Source of the DNA: Arhodomonas sp051195215
GTDB taxonomy: Bacteria; Pseudomonadota; Gammaproteobacteria; Nitrococcales; Nitrococcaceae
Reading direction: 5' to 3'
DNA: 64,000 bases
NCBI RefSeq assembly: GCF_051195215.1
Contig: NZ_JBNAZM010000017.1
Span: forward strand, 1 to 64,000
The notes under the pieces were generated by a model. It worked only from the letters and a program-made list of their open reading frames with translations, made no database searches and had not been told where the DNA came from. Below, one piece after another: positions 51,588 through 60,907 of the stretch (positions are counted from its first letter, which is position 1; each line of letters starts with the position of its first letter). A program made the translations under genes and the position numbers.

Positions 51588-53528
51588 ATGCAGTCGATTC
51601 TCTGGCGGTTCATCACCGCCTACCGGGCCCATTTCGACGAAACACTCTCCTATATCGAGCTGGTGCAGGATATCTCGAAGCTCGAAGAGGCGCTGGCGCG
51701 GGCAGAGCGCGAGGGCGACCGGCGCGTACGCAACCTCGCCCGCAGACTGCGCGAGACCGCGCTGCCGGAGCACCCCCACACCGCCAGCCGGGAAGTCCCC
51801 CCTCCTGCGGTCCGGCCGTCACCGGCGACACCGCGCGCAGCGCGTCGCCGGCCGGAACACGCAGAGCTCGAGAACCGGTTGGGCGCCGTACTCGCCAACG
51901 GCGAACCCGACCTCGACCAGCGCGAGGCCTGGGATGCATTCGTGGACGAGCACCAGATCAACACCACGACCGCAGCCTCGCTGGAATTGCGCGTACGCCA
52001 GCTCAACGGATTATCCGCGCCCGACTGGCACGAGGAGCTGCGCAGCAGCATCCGCCGGCGATTGCTCGACGGCCACCTGCGCGAGCGGGACCGGCTGCGA
52101 CTGTTCGAGACCTACATCCGCCGCGGCCGCCTGAGCATGGATGAGGCCGAGTCTATCCTCGAGAAGGAGGCACCACGGCCTCTGCGACGACGACCCCGGC
52201 TCCGGATCACGGTGGCCGCCGCGGCAATCGCCCTCACCGCAGCCGGCACCCTCGCCGCTCGCGGCTGGCTCGACGACCGCAGCGCGGCGGCACCGGCGGA
52301 CGGCGTCGTCGAGGTCGGCGAATCCATCAGCGAAGACACGACGTGGACGGCAGACAACGAGTACCACCTGCAGGAGGTGATCTTCGTCGAGGGCAACACC
52401 ACCCTGACCATCGAGCCGGGCACCAGGGTGCTCGGTGAATTCGGCTCGGCGCTGGTGATCACCCGCAGCGCCAGACTGCATGCCAGCGGACGGCCGGACG
52501 CCCCCATCGTATTGACCAGCGCCCGCCCCGAGGGCGAGCGCCATCCGGGCGACTGGGGCGGCGTCGTGCTGCTCGGCAATGCCGCGACCAACGTCGCGGC
52601 AGCCCGTATCGAAGGCGTGAACGCTGACGACCCGCGCGGGCGCTTCGGCGGCGCGAGCACGGTGGGCAGCTGCGGCACGCTCGAGTACCTGCGCATCGAG
52701 TTCGCCGGCTACGAGATCTTTGCCAACAACGAGTTGAACGGCCTCACGCTGGGGGGATGCCCGGCGGCGACGATCGTGCGCCACGTGCAGGTGCACAAGG
52801 CCCTGGACGACGGCATCGAGTTCTTCGGCGGCGACGCTGGGCTGCGCAATGTGGTCATCACCGATGCCGGCGACGATGGCCTCGACTGGGACATGGGCTG
52901 GACCGGACGGGTACAACACCTGATCGTCGCCCAGGAGCCCGGCCGCGGCGACAACGCCATCGAAGCCGACAACCTCAAGAGCGACCACAATGCGCAACCG
53001 CGCTCAGCACCGACGCTCTACAACGTCAGTCTGATCGGATCGGGCAACGCCGAGGCCGCCCAGCGCGCCATGACCCTGCGCCGGGGCACGGCGGCGACGT
53101 TGCGCAATTTCCTCGTCACGGACTTTCCCCGTGAGGCCGTGGACATTCGCGACCCCGTGACCGCCGGCCTCGCGGGCACCGGTGCGCTGAGCCTGGAAGG
53201 CGGACTGCTTTACCAGGTCGGCGGCGACGGCACCACGTGGGGGGCTGAAGAGACACTGGAACGCGACGACGACGGCGGCTTTCGCGAAGCGAACCTCTTC
53301 GCCCAGGCACGCGCCCACCGCCTCCAGCTCGGCGAGCCCCCGATGCTCGGTGACGGCGACACACCCGCTGCCCGCTTCACGCCACGCTCGCGTTCTCCCG
53401 CCGCCACCGGCGCGGTAACGCCCCCCAAGGGCGAGTTCTGGGACGAAGCCGCCGAGTACCTGGGCGCCGTCCGTCCCGGCAGCGGCGCGGCCTGGCTGAC
53501 GGGGTGGACGGCGTTTCCGGATGCGTAG
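51588..53528 (+). CDS. TM-anchored protein with periplasmic right-handed beta-helix domain
   Basis: I do not know its function. Residues 1-205 are cytoplasmic and helical, with a coiled-coil start (DISKLEEALARAEREGDRRV) and a short hairpin-like ETYIRRGRLSMDEAESILEK before the membrane. A single TM segment spans about 207-225. The remaining 420 residues resemble beta-helix domains of some secreted lipoproteins: TTLTIEPGTRVLGEFGSALV, DWGGVVLLGNA, CGTLEYLRIEFAGYEIFANN and DDGIEFFGGDAGLRNVVITD. The fusion of a cytoplasmic helical part to this domain is unusual. It follows the alpha-glucoside operon but has its own promoter space. Confidence 0.75.
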   Translation: MQSILWRFITAYRAHFDETLSYIELVQDISKLEEALARAEREGDRRVRNLARRLRETALPEHPHTASREVPPPAVRPSPATPRAARRRPEHAELENRLGAVLANGEPDLDQREAWDAFVDEHQINTTTAASLELRVRQLNGLSAPDWHEELRSSIRRRLLDGHLRERDRLRLFETYIRRGRLSMDEAESILEKEAPRPLRRRPRLRITVAAAAIALTAAGTLAARGWLDDRSAAAPADGVVEVGESISEDTTWTADNEYHLQEVIFVEGNTTLTIEPGTRVLGEFGSALVITRSARLHASGRPDAPIVLTSARPEGERHPGDWGGVVLLGNAATNVAAARIEGVNADDPRGRFGGASTVGSCGTLEYLRIEFAGYEIFANNELNGLTLGGCPAATIVRHVQVHKALDDGIEFFGGDAGLRNVVITDAGDDGLDWDMGWTGRVQHLIVAQEPGRGDNAIEADNLKSDHNAQPRSAPTLYNVSLIGSGNAEAAQRAMTLRRGTAATLRNFLVTDFPREAVDIRDPVTAGLAGTGALSLEGGLLYQVGGDGTTWGAEETLERDDDGGFREANLFAQARAHRLQLGEPPMLGDGDTPAARFTPRSRSPAATGAVTPPKGEFWDEAAEYLGAVRPGSGAAWLTGWTAFPDA

Positions 53529-53808
53529 CAAGTCGAAAGTTGCAAGCATCAAGTTGAAGGCACGAACAACCCGGTTCGAGTACATCCTGGTTTTCCCACG
53601 CCAAGCGTACGCCGTTCATCTATAGCGGCCCGACGGTGAGGCACCAGAACGAACCGCGACTTGCAACGCGTTCCGGGTTGCGAACGGAAAAGCCACGTTT
53701 AGCGTGAATGTCGCCAGCACCCGCTCCGCGCGCACTCGCTACCCGATACCTGAAACGCGAAACGGCACCCACCACTTGCAACTTGTCACTTGATACTTTC
53801 GACTCGCC
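53527..53808. repeat. inverted pair of 7-bp-period arrays (ACTTNNN)
   Basis: Five reverse units lie at 53527-53561 (for example AGCAAGT, CGAAAGT). Five forward units lie at 53774-53808 (for example ACTTGCA, ACTTGTC). The interior of about 210 bases has no gene. The pair separates two convergent transcription units. Confidence 0.75.
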
Positions 53809-53825
53809 GGACGTCAGGCCGGCGA

Positions 53826-55112
53826 CTAGCTCACGCTCCTGCCGTTCTCGTCCTCTTCGCCGAAGGCGGCGCCGGCAGCGTGAGCAACCCCCTTCAGGAT
53901 GTTCCACTCGGCTCGGATACGCCGCAGACTCGTGTGCCAGAGGTCGTGATCCTCGTCGGATTGACCTTCGGTGACATCGAGCTGGTGGTAGATCTCGAGA
54001 GCGCGGTCGGCGCAGGCTTCCAGCGAATACGCTCTGGCAGTGTCGTCGACGGCCGCGAGCCAGTCGTCCCAGCCCGCCGCGTGCCGGGTCATGGCCTCAC
54101 GCACGGCGCCGGCGAATGCAGCCTCGTCCGGCGCGGTGAGCAGTCGCCCGTTGTACCCGTCGCGTACGACTTCCCGCGCCCCGGGGGCGTCGATCGCCAC
54201 GACGGGCAGCCCCGCCGCCATCGCTTCCGCAAGCACCATGCCCTGGGTCTCGCTGCGCGAGGCGAACGCGAACAGGTCCATGGCGTGATAGGCGTCGGAG
54301 AGCGACGGTTGCACGAGCTTGCCGGCAAGATGCAACCGGGCGCCAACGCCCCGGTCCTCGCAGGCGCGGCGTATTTCCTGCTCCGCGGGACCGGCCCCCA
54401 CCACGAGGAAATGCGAGTCCGGTTCGGCAGCGAGCACACGCGCCACCGACCGAGCCAGGAACCCCAGGTTCTTCTCCTCGGCGAGCCGGCCCACATGGCC
54501 GATGACGAAGGCGTCCTCGGGGATACCGTACCGGCGGCGGATCGCCGCACCATCGCCGTCCCGGAACCGCTCCAGCACCACGCCGGTGGGCACCACCTCG
54601 ACCGGGGTGCGCACGCCACGCTCGCGCAGGATTTCGGCAATGCTCTCGCTGGGGGCGAACACCCGGTCGCAAAGGTCGGCGTAGCTGGTGGACAGCTGCA
54701 CCACGAAGCGCTTGAGAAGCGGCGAATCCCCCGGGACGTAGTGCGTGTACTGCTCGTACATCGTGTGGTGGGTGAACACCAGCGGCAGATCCCACGCCGA
54801 GGCGATACGAAGGGCTGTCGAGCCGATCAGGAACGGATGATGGGAGTGGACGATATCGGGCTCGAAACGCTCCACGGCGCGCTCGAGGTAACCGGGTACC
54901 GGCAGCACGACCGAGAAGTCGCTGCCGTTGAAGTTCTGAATCGCGGGGATACGGACGACGTCCTCTTCGTCCTCGGGCATGCCCTCGAACTCCGGAGCGA
55001 CGACCAGAACACGATGCCCGCGGTCACGGTAGGCACGCGTGAACGACTCCACGGAACGCGCCACGCCGCCCACATGGGGCACGTAGGTGTTGGTCATCAT
55101 GATGATGTTCAT
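53826..55112 (-). CDS. GT4 glycosyltransferase (diacylglycerol-glucosyltransferase-like)
   Basis: The 428-residue retaining GT4 enzyme starts MNIIMMTNTYVPHVGGVARS. It contains SHHPFLIGSTALRIA, FTHHTMYEQYTHYVP, IGHVGRLAEEKNLGFLARSV and the EX7E motif region SRSETQGMVLAEAMAAGLPV. The FTHHTMYEQYTHY segment recalls 1,2-diacylglycerol glucosyltransferases, so a glycolipid product is possible. The start overlaps the stop of the upstream glycosidase-like gene by 4 bases, which implies a shared role. Confidence 0.88.
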   Translation of the reverse strand: MNIIMMTNTYVPHVGGVARSVESFTRAYRDRGHRVLVVAPEFEGMPEDEEDVVRIPAIQNFNGSDFSVVLPVPGYLERAVERFEPDIVHSHHPFLIGSTALRIASAWDLPLVFTHHTMYEQYTHYVPGDSPLLKRFVVQLSTSYADLCDRVFAPSESIAEILRERGVRTPVEVVPTGVVLERFRDGDGAAIRRRYGIPEDAFVIGHVGRLAEEKNLGFLARSVARVLAAEPDSHFLVVGAGPAEQEIRRACEDRGVGARLHLAGKLVQPSLSDAYHAMDLFAFASRSETQGMVLAEAMAAGLPVVAIDAPGAREVVRDGYNGRLLTAPDEAAFAGAVREAMTRHAAGWDDWLAAVDDTARAYSLEACADRALEIYHQLDVTEGQSDEDHDLWHTSLRRIRAEWNILKGVAHAAGAAFGEEDENGRSVS

Positions 55113-57370
55113 GCCTGCGCTCTCCATTTCAGGGTCACGCCGCCGGTATCCGGTGGCGAGCTCACACTCTGCGCACCGGCCGGTGCCACATCAACGGCCG
55201 TCGGCCGTTCCCGCCAGTCGGCCGCCCAGCGCACGACCACCCCTCCTTTGTCGCCGGCCGCCGGTTCGATGTCCACCGTCACGGTTCCGAAACGGGTGAG
55301 CGCCGGACCGAAGTGCATCCGCTCACCCGCGGCAAGCCACTGCGGCGGAACACCGCCGGCGAGCACCAGGCGGTCCCCTTCCTCACGCACGAAAGCATTG
55401 CGTAGCATCGCGACCCACTCCGCCGCCGCCCATACGTGCTGGCCGTCTCCCATGCAACCGCCGAGCGTGCGGGGATGAATGGCCTCGGGCCACTGACCGG
55501 TGGACGTTGCCAGGTCGGCGACGGCACGCACCAGGTCGTGGCAGCGCGGGTCTCCGGCACGCATGAGCACCTGCGCGAGGTGGAGCGTGAGATAGGCATT
55601 GACGCCGGAATGAATCATGTCCTGGAAGAAACCGCCGTGAACCCGTGCGTTGTCCATGAGCCAGTCGGCGGTGCCGAGCAGACGCGCGTCGCCCGGCGGC
55701 AGCAGCTGCAGCGGATAACCGGCGACCAGCGACCCGACGGCACCGCTGTCCATGCGGCGGTAGGGTGACGCCGGCATCGCCTGCATGCCGAGGCGCCTGG
55801 CGTCTCTGTCGTGACAAGCGCGCATGACGCTGCTGAGCTCGTCGGCCTCCGCGCGGAAACGCGTCGCAGTGGCCGCGTCTCCCTGCCCGTCGAGCACCTC
55901 CGCAGCGGCCTGCAGCCCGGCAACCGCCCAGTAATCGTCCCAGTAGTAGTAGTCATTGGGGCCAAAGTGCTCGGCGGAGAAACCGGCCGGCAGCAGGCCG
56001 GCGTGCGGGCCGTCACCAACACGTGTGCGCTTGCGCACGATCCAGCGCCCGCCCCGGCGAAGAGCATTGAGCCAGCTCTCGGGCAGATCCTCGCCCGTGA
56101 GCGCCCGATAGCGGCCCATGATCCACATGGCCTCGCCGTTGGAGTCCCATTCCCCGTCCTGGGAATGGAAATAGCCGGTGGACTTGTGCTGACGCTCCGG
56201 GAAGCGGGCGAGCATCGCGCGGGCACGCTCGGGAAGGCCTGCGCACAACAGAGCGTGGATGATGAACGCCGCGTCCCGGAACCAGAAACGCTTGTAGGTA
56301 TAAGGCCCCGGGTAGACGTCGTCGACGCTGTGCAACACCAGAGTCCGCACCGCGGCATCGTAGAGAAAGCGAAGGCGCGCATCGGGCACATCGAGCCGGG
56401 CAGTGCCGGCGAGCGCCTCATCCCAGCCGGTTCGGACAGGCAAGTCGGCCTCGCGCCGAAGTGGCACGCGGACCCGCAGTCGCCTGGGGGCACTGCTGTC
56501 GGCGCGAAAGAGGGCTGCCGCCGTGGCAAGGCCCACGTCGCACTCGTCGGCGTCCAGCCCCTTGGGATCATTGAGGTGAATGGCCACGTCGCCCATCGCG
56601 TAATCGCTAGCGTAGTGCGCATCGGCAGCGGCATCGAAGTAGACCTCGGCGGCGTCGTCGACATGCCAGCCGCAGCGGTCTGGGTGCAGCGCCACGCGGT
56701 AGACGAAGCTGATGCCTTCGGGATTGTACGGTCGCAATGCGAGGACCAGGTGCCCTCCCGGTTCCGCACGCGCCTCGTAGTCGAGCACCAGCTCCGGAGA
56801 TCCCTCGCGCTCGCGGCTGACGCTCGCGCGCATGAGCAGACGCAGACCGTTTCGCACCACTTCGGTGACCACTGCGATGCCGTCGCTCAAGTCCAGGTAC
56901 TGCGACGCATTCGCCTCCCGCGACGGGTGCAACCGATCACCGTCATCACCGATCACCCAGGCATCCAGTGACCAGCCATCATAGAACGGCGTCACCAGGC
57001 CCCGGGGATCAACGATGGGCAGCCCGCTGTGATCGGGAAGCCCGACGGCAGTCCAGTTGCGGTGGGTGAGATTGACGTGCGTGACAGAAAAGGCCCGCGG
57101 TACGAAAGCGTCGCTGTAGGGGTCGAACTGCCGTTCGATCCACCAGGGCCAGACCCAGTCGAGGTTGTGCTGGATCACGCGCGTATTGATCAGGCCGCGG
57201 GCGTGAAACACCACACCCGCGCGCAGCAGTTCGATGGGCTCGGAGACCTCCGAAGGCTGGGCGAAACGCTGCAAACGCGCGATCAGGGCGAGCGGATCGA
57301 GAAATCCATGCGCGCGGGCGGCGCGCCGGATGAGGAATCGCCAGGGTAGCCAGTTCCAGCGCAAGCTCAC
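55109..57370 (-). CDS. six-hairpin (alpha/alpha) glycosidase-like protein, 753 aa
   Basis: The C-terminal 450 residues look like an (alpha/alpha)6 barrel related to glycogen-debranching, GH15 or GH63 enzymes. Candidate catalytic segments are YTYKRFWFRDAAFIIHALL with Asp and SQDGEWDSNGEAMWIMGRYR with Glu; YYYWDDYWAVAGLQAAAEVL also fits. The N-terminal 300 residues appear to be a beta-sandwich. There is no signal peptide, so it should be cytoplasmic. It overlaps the GT4 gene, suggesting synthesis and turnover of one glycoside. The substrate is unknown. Confidence 0.75.
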   Translation of the reverse strand: MSLRWNWLPWRFLIRRAARAHGFLDPLALIARLQRFAQPSEVSEPIELLRAGVVFHARGLINTRVIQHNLDWVWPWWIERQFDPYSDAFVPRAFSVTHVNLTHRNWTAVGLPDHSGLPIVDPRGLVTPFYDGWSLDAWVIGDDGDRLHPSREANASQYLDLSDGIAVVTEVVRNGLRLLMRASVSREREGSPELVLDYEARAEPGGHLVLALRPYNPEGISFVYRVALHPDRCGWHVDDAAEVYFDAAADAHYASDYAMGDVAIHLNDPKGLDADECDVGLATAAALFRADSSAPRRLRVRVPLRREADLPVRTGWDEALAGTARLDVPDARLRFLYDAAVRTLVLHSVDDVYPGPYTYKRFWFRDAAFIIHALLCAGLPERARAMLARFPERQHKSTGYFHSQDGEWDSNGEAMWIMGRYRALTGEDLPESWLNALRRGGRWIVRKRTRVGDGPHAGLLPAGFSAEHFGPNDYYYWDDYWAVAGLQAAAEVLDGQGDAATATRFRAEADELSSVMRACHDRDARRLGMQAMPASPYRRMDSGAVGSLVAGYPLQLLPPGDARLLGTADWLMDNARVHGGFFQDMIHSGVNAYLTLHLAQVLMRAGDPRCHDLVRAVADLATSTGQWPEAIHPRTLGGCMGDGQHVWAAAEWVAMLRNAFVREEGDRLVLAGGVPPQWLAAGERMHFGPALTRFGTVTVDIEPAAGDKGGVVVRWAADWRERPTAVDVAPAGAQSVSSPPDTGGVTLKWRAQA

Positions 57371-57406
57371 CTCCGCAACGATCGCGGCAGTCGACGGGAC
57401 GAAGCC

Positions 57407-58006
57407 TCAGGGCAGCTCCACCAGGCTGCAGTCAACGCCATGGCGATGGCTCTCCGGACTCTCGTCAGGATAGCCGTACCACAGAAGCCCGATCACCGTC
57501 TCGATATCCGGATCTATCCACAGCAGGTCGTAGAAGCGGGGCTCGCGGATCACCGGCCCGGTGGACCACTTCACGCCGATGCCCTCGCTCCACAGATACA
57601 ACGCAAGATTGTGGATCGCACAGGCGCAGGCTGCATAGTCCTCCCAGGCCTGAAGCTCGTCGCTGCTGTGATCGCAGGTCACTGCCAACCAGCCGGGCTT
57701 CGCTTCCCAGTTGCGTCGCTTGGCCTCCGCGGCTGCCTCGCCCTTGCTGGCAACCAGCAATTCGGTATTGAGGTCGATAATGCCCTGCCGGGTCTGCGGC
57801 CCGATGAGGTAGAAATGCCACGGCTGGGTGAGATGGTGATTCGGCGCCCAGCGTGCCAGCTCGACAGCGTGGCGGATGGCCGCCTGCGGTGGCGGTTCGG
57901 GCCGGAACCGGTTGATGGTGCGACGGCTTCGAATCAACTCCGCCGCCTGCTCAGGGCTCGCCGTGGCAGTACCACGGACTGCGCTCGCTCGTGTCTCGGC
58001 TTCCAT
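57407..58006 (-). CDS. nitroreductase family protein
   Basis: The 199-residue FMN-dependent oxidoreductase shows IRSRRTINRFRPEPPPQAAI (FMN phosphate region), ELARWAPNHHLTQPWHFYLI and SEGIGVKWSTGPVIREPRFY, with IGLLWYGYPDESP near the end. ATG 58006 is chosen; a GTG lies two codons upstream. It lies 36 bases upstream of the glycosidase-like gene on the same strand. The substrate is unknown. Confidence 0.88.
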   Translation of the reverse strand: MEAETRASAVRGTATASPEQAAELIRSRRTINRFRPEPPPQAAIRHAVELARWAPNHHLTQPWHFYLIGPQTRQGIIDLNTELLVASKGEAAAEAKRRNWEAKPGWLAVTCDHSSDELQAWEDYAACACAIHNLALYLWSEGIGVKWSTGPVIREPRFYDLLWIDPDIETVIGLLWYGYPDESPESHRHGVDCSLVELP

Positions 58007-58060
58007 GGGCACTCGTGCGTCAGTGGATCGGTGAAATCCCGAGGATATCAGATCGCTGCG

Positions 58061-59326
58061 TCAACGCCCCGGGCCGGCTCCCGGGCCGGCTCCCGGGCCG
58101 GCTCCCGGGTCGCCCCGGGACAAAATAGACGACGACACGTCGGAATCCCCGGCGGCGAGCACCACCCGCCCTCGCCCCGCCCGCTTGCCCTCGTATAGCG
58201 CCCCATCGGCCAAGGCCAGCAACTTCGTGATGGCCTCGTAACCGGTTGCCAGGGCGACACCGACGGTCGCCGACATTCGCAGCTGCGGCCAATCGGCGAT
58301 TCTGAGCTCGGTGATCGCCGCCAGCAGCCGGCGTGCGGCCAGAACCGCTTCCGTGGCCTCCGATTCCGGCAGCGTCACCGCGAACTCCTCCCCGCCGATC
58401 CGCCCGACCAGATCACTGGCCCGCAGCTCCCGTTGCAGGACCTCGGCGATCGCGGTGAGTGCGCCATCCCCGGCCGCGTGTCCCCAGGTGTCGTTGATCC
58501 ACTTGAAATGGTCGAGATCGACAATCATCACCGCGGTCGTATGCCTATGCCGTCGCGCCTGCTCGAGCACGCGCGAGCTCGCCTGAAGGTAACTACGCCG
58601 ATTGGCCAATCCCGTCAACGCGTCGGTGGATGCCTGGCGTTCCAGCTCGACCTCCAGGCGGTGGCGGCGCTGCACTTCGCGGATAAGGCTGCGATTGCTG
58701 CGCTGAGCAAGCGCCAGTAACCGATACTGCTCGCGTCGCGCCATTGCGAGCTGGCGCGCAGCGCCGGCACCGAAGAGGTTCATGAGCACGATCAGCATGA
58801 CCATGTCGAGCACCGCCGTGCTGCCTACGCCGAGCGCCGAGCTGACCAGCAGGAAAAAGCCGACACTGCCGGCGAGTGAGAGAATCAACATATAGGGCAG
58901 CCGGTTGGGAATGAGCAGGTAGATACCCGTGAGCAGGGTGACCATGCTCATGCCGTAGACGACCACCGGTGCATCGCGCAGCGTTAGCACGGAGCCGAAG
59001 GCCGCAAGAATGCCCACTTCAAACAGGGTCACGGCGACACCGTTGACCGCGGCCGCCGGCCGGCGCAGCACCCAGAAGAACACGCCCAGCGCGGCCACGG
59101 CGATCGCCAGCCGGACCGTGATCAACGCAAGTCCTACCGGCTTGGCCCCGAGGTCGAGGTAGTCAGTGATCGCGAAGACGAGAAAGAACACGCCGGCCGC
59201 AATGACGGTGAGCTTTACGTGACGCACCGTCGGTTCCTGCACATGCCGGCGGAACGCGCGCTCCACGTCGCGGTCAACGAACTCCGCGGTCCACGGTGAG
59301 ACCCGATAACGGTTCTCGTCGGTCAC
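58061..59326 (-). CDS. membrane-bound diguanylate cyclase (GGDEF)
   Basis: The 421-residue protein has about six TM helices (residues about 38-190), then a coiled-coil linker and a GGDEF domain. The active site is GGEEF (311-315) and the inhibitory I-site RASD lies at 302-305. DHFKWINDTWGHAAGD is the metal/nucleotide region. It makes cyclic-di-GMP in response to an unknown membrane signal. The last residues are a GAGP repeat encoded by three 12-bp units. GTG 59326 after GGAGGGG is preferred over ATG 59389, whose extension is basic. Confidence 0.9.
   Translation of the reverse strand: MTDENRYRVSPWTAEFVDRDVERAFRRHVQEPTVRHVKLTVIAAGVFFLVFAITDYLDLGAKPVGLALITVRLAIAVAALGVFFWVLRRPAAAVNGVAVTLFEVGILAAFGSVLTLRDAPVVVYGMSMVTLLTGIYLLIPNRLPYMLILSLAGSVGFFLLVSSALGVGSTAVLDMVMLIVLMNLFGAGAARQLAMARREQYRLLALAQRSNRSLIREVQRRHRLEVELERQASTDALTGLANRRSYLQASSRVLEQARRHRHTTAVMIVDLDHFKWINDTWGHAAGDGALTAIAEVLQRELRASDLVGRIGGEEFAVTLPESEATEAVLAARRLLAAITELRIADWPQLRMSATVGVALATGYEAITKLLALADGALYEGKRAGRGRVVLAAGDSDVSSSILSRGDPGAGPGAGPGAGPGR
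58071..58106. repeat. three perfect 12-bp tandem units in the cyclase 3' end
   Basis: GGGCCGGCTCCC is repeated three times without change, encoding Gly-Ala-Gly-Pro units on the minus strand. Copy number could vary without breaking the frame. Confidence 0.85.
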
Positions 59327-59761
59327 TGCCCCTCCATGGCACGGACGATGCGACCACGGGTGCAGTCGCTGCCGTGTCACGGTCGTCACACCCGCCGGCG
59401 CCCGGTCGACGCCCCATGGCTCGCACGCCCGCCAAGGCTTCCATAGCGGGGCGACGACTCCGCGAGGCGGAGCAACCGAAACGCGCTGCGGTGATCCTAC
59501 CGGGTATGTTGGTACCGAAGCCCCCGCTCAACGCGCCTTTCGGGCCCGGCCCGGCGGAGGGTTCGCCATGCAACACTGCTCGCGTGCGCCACGATCGGCC
59601 GGCCCCGCCACAATCGTGGCGCACGCTCGAAACCGATTAGCGCTCCCGACTGTCATGCTTTCTACTATAGTGGCCACGTCTCGGCTCGACGATGCCGGCA
59701 AATGGCAATTGATCCGTGCGTACGTGCTCGTATATGTTGGCGCGATTGAGGTCGTGCCACG
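59327..59761. other. intergenic region
   Basis: It separates divergent genes (cyclase on minus, hypothetical on plus). A -10-like TACTATAGT around 59662-59670 could belong to the plus-strand unit. No protein-like frame is seen. Confidence 0.4.
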
Positions 59762-60238
59762 ATGCATATCGACAGTTATCATCATCTCACCACCGCTACG
59801 GTGCCCGGCGACGGGATCACCGGCGAGTGGCTTGAGTCGTGCCTGGCGAACGCGCGCGCCACACTCCTGCACCGGCTGGAGTTCACGAGTGCGCGCCTTC
59901 GCGTGCGCGGCCTGCGCCTGCGTGTATTGCCGCCGGAGACGCCCCCTTGCCCGAGTCGCGTCTACCAGGCGCTGGCCTCCGCGCTCACGATCGTCGCCGT
60001 GGACGAGGAACTGCGCGTGCGTGAAACGCTCTATACGGCGGCCGAGTCGTCATGGCACCGCTACTGGCACGGCTACAGTCTGATCGGCGTCACACGCAAC
60101 GGGGAGCCGGAACCGCTGCCACAACAATTGCGCTCGGAAGCACGCGCATGGCTGCGCCTCTCCCGTGGCTGCCTGGAGCACGCGGGCCCCGTGGAAGCCG
60201 CCGCAGGCGAACGCTCCGCCGACTCAGCCGGCCGTTGA
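59762..60238 (+). CDS. hypothetical protein upstream of folE (158 aa)
   Basis: I do not recognise the family. It has a His-rich start (MHIDSYHHLTTATVPGDGIT), a helical and Arg-rich middle (RLEFTSARLRVRGLRLRVL) and AESSWHRYWHGYSLIGVTRN in the C-terminal half. There is no signal peptide or TM segment. It ends 115 bases before folE and may belong to the same transcript. The His-rich start could bind metal, but that is speculation. Confidence 0.6.
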   Translation: MHIDSYHHLTTATVPGDGITGEWLESCLANARATLLHRLEFTSARLRVRGLRLRVLPPETPPCPSRVYQALASALTIVAVDEELRVRETLYTAAESSWHRYWHGYSLIGVTRNGEPEPLPQQLRSEARAWLRLSRGCLEHAGPVEAAAGERSADSAGR

Positions 60239-60353
60239 CCCAAGCGCTTGGCAGCGCCTGCGCAGCCCCCGCGAGCAGTTGATCGAACACGGCCTGGACG
60301 CCGATCCGGGGCGCATCCGATATCTCAGGAATCTCAGCAGACGGGAAACGTTC

Positions 60354-60905
60354 ATGAGCGAGCAACTCGCAGAGCAGTTCGAGCAGATCATTACCGGCAT
60401 CGGCGAGGATGTTCGGCGCGAAGGTCTGGCCAAGACCCCCGCGCGCGCGGCCAGCGCGTTTCGCTATCTCACCCAGGGCTACGAGCAGAGCCTGGAAGAG
60501 CTGGTAAACGGCGCGCTGTTCGAATCCGATCTGGATGAGATGATCATCGTCCGCGACATCGAGCTGTATTCACTGTGCGAGCACCATCTGCTGCCGTTCT
60601 TCGGCAAGGCACAGGTCGCCTATATCCCCAATGGACGTGTGCTGGGGCTGTCGAAGGTGGCACGCATCGTCGACATGTTCGCCCGCCGGCTGCAAATCCA
60701 GGAGCAGCTCACCCGCCAGATCGCCGAAGCACTGCAGGAAGTCACCGGGGCCAAGGGCGTGGCCGTGCAGATCACCGCCAATCACCTGTGCATGATGATG
60801 CGCGGTGTCGCCAAGCAGAACTCCGAGATGAGCACATCGATGATGCTCGGTTCATTCCGCGAGCGCCAGTCGACGCGCAACGAGTTCCTCCAGCTCATAC
60901 GGTGA
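60354..60905 (+). CDS. folE: GTP cyclohydrolase I
   Basis: FolE converts GTP to 7,8-dihydroneopterin triphosphate, the first step to folate and pterins. Zinc and active-site residues are present: LCEHHLLPFFG with C75, H77 and H78, then GRVLGLSKVARIVDMFARR, and TANHLCMMMRG with H144 and C146. Length 183 is typical. It lies 2 bases upstream of folX, so the two are coupled. ATG 60354 is chosen by homology; the 63-codon upstream extension is a shadow. Confidence 0.96.
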   Translation: MSEQLAEQFEQIITGIGEDVRREGLAKTPARAASAFRYLTQGYEQSLEELVNGALFESDLDEMIIVRDIELYSLCEHHLLPFFGKAQVAYIPNGRVLGLSKVARIVDMFARRLQIQEQLTRQIAEALQEVTGAKGVAVQITANHLCMMMRGVAKQNSEMSTSMMLGSFRERQSTRNEFLQLIR

Positions 60906-60907
60906 CC

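Noticed and set aside
55811..56971. 386-codon plus-strand frame opposite the six-hairpin gene
   Set aside because: It is an antisense shadow with no recognisable motif.
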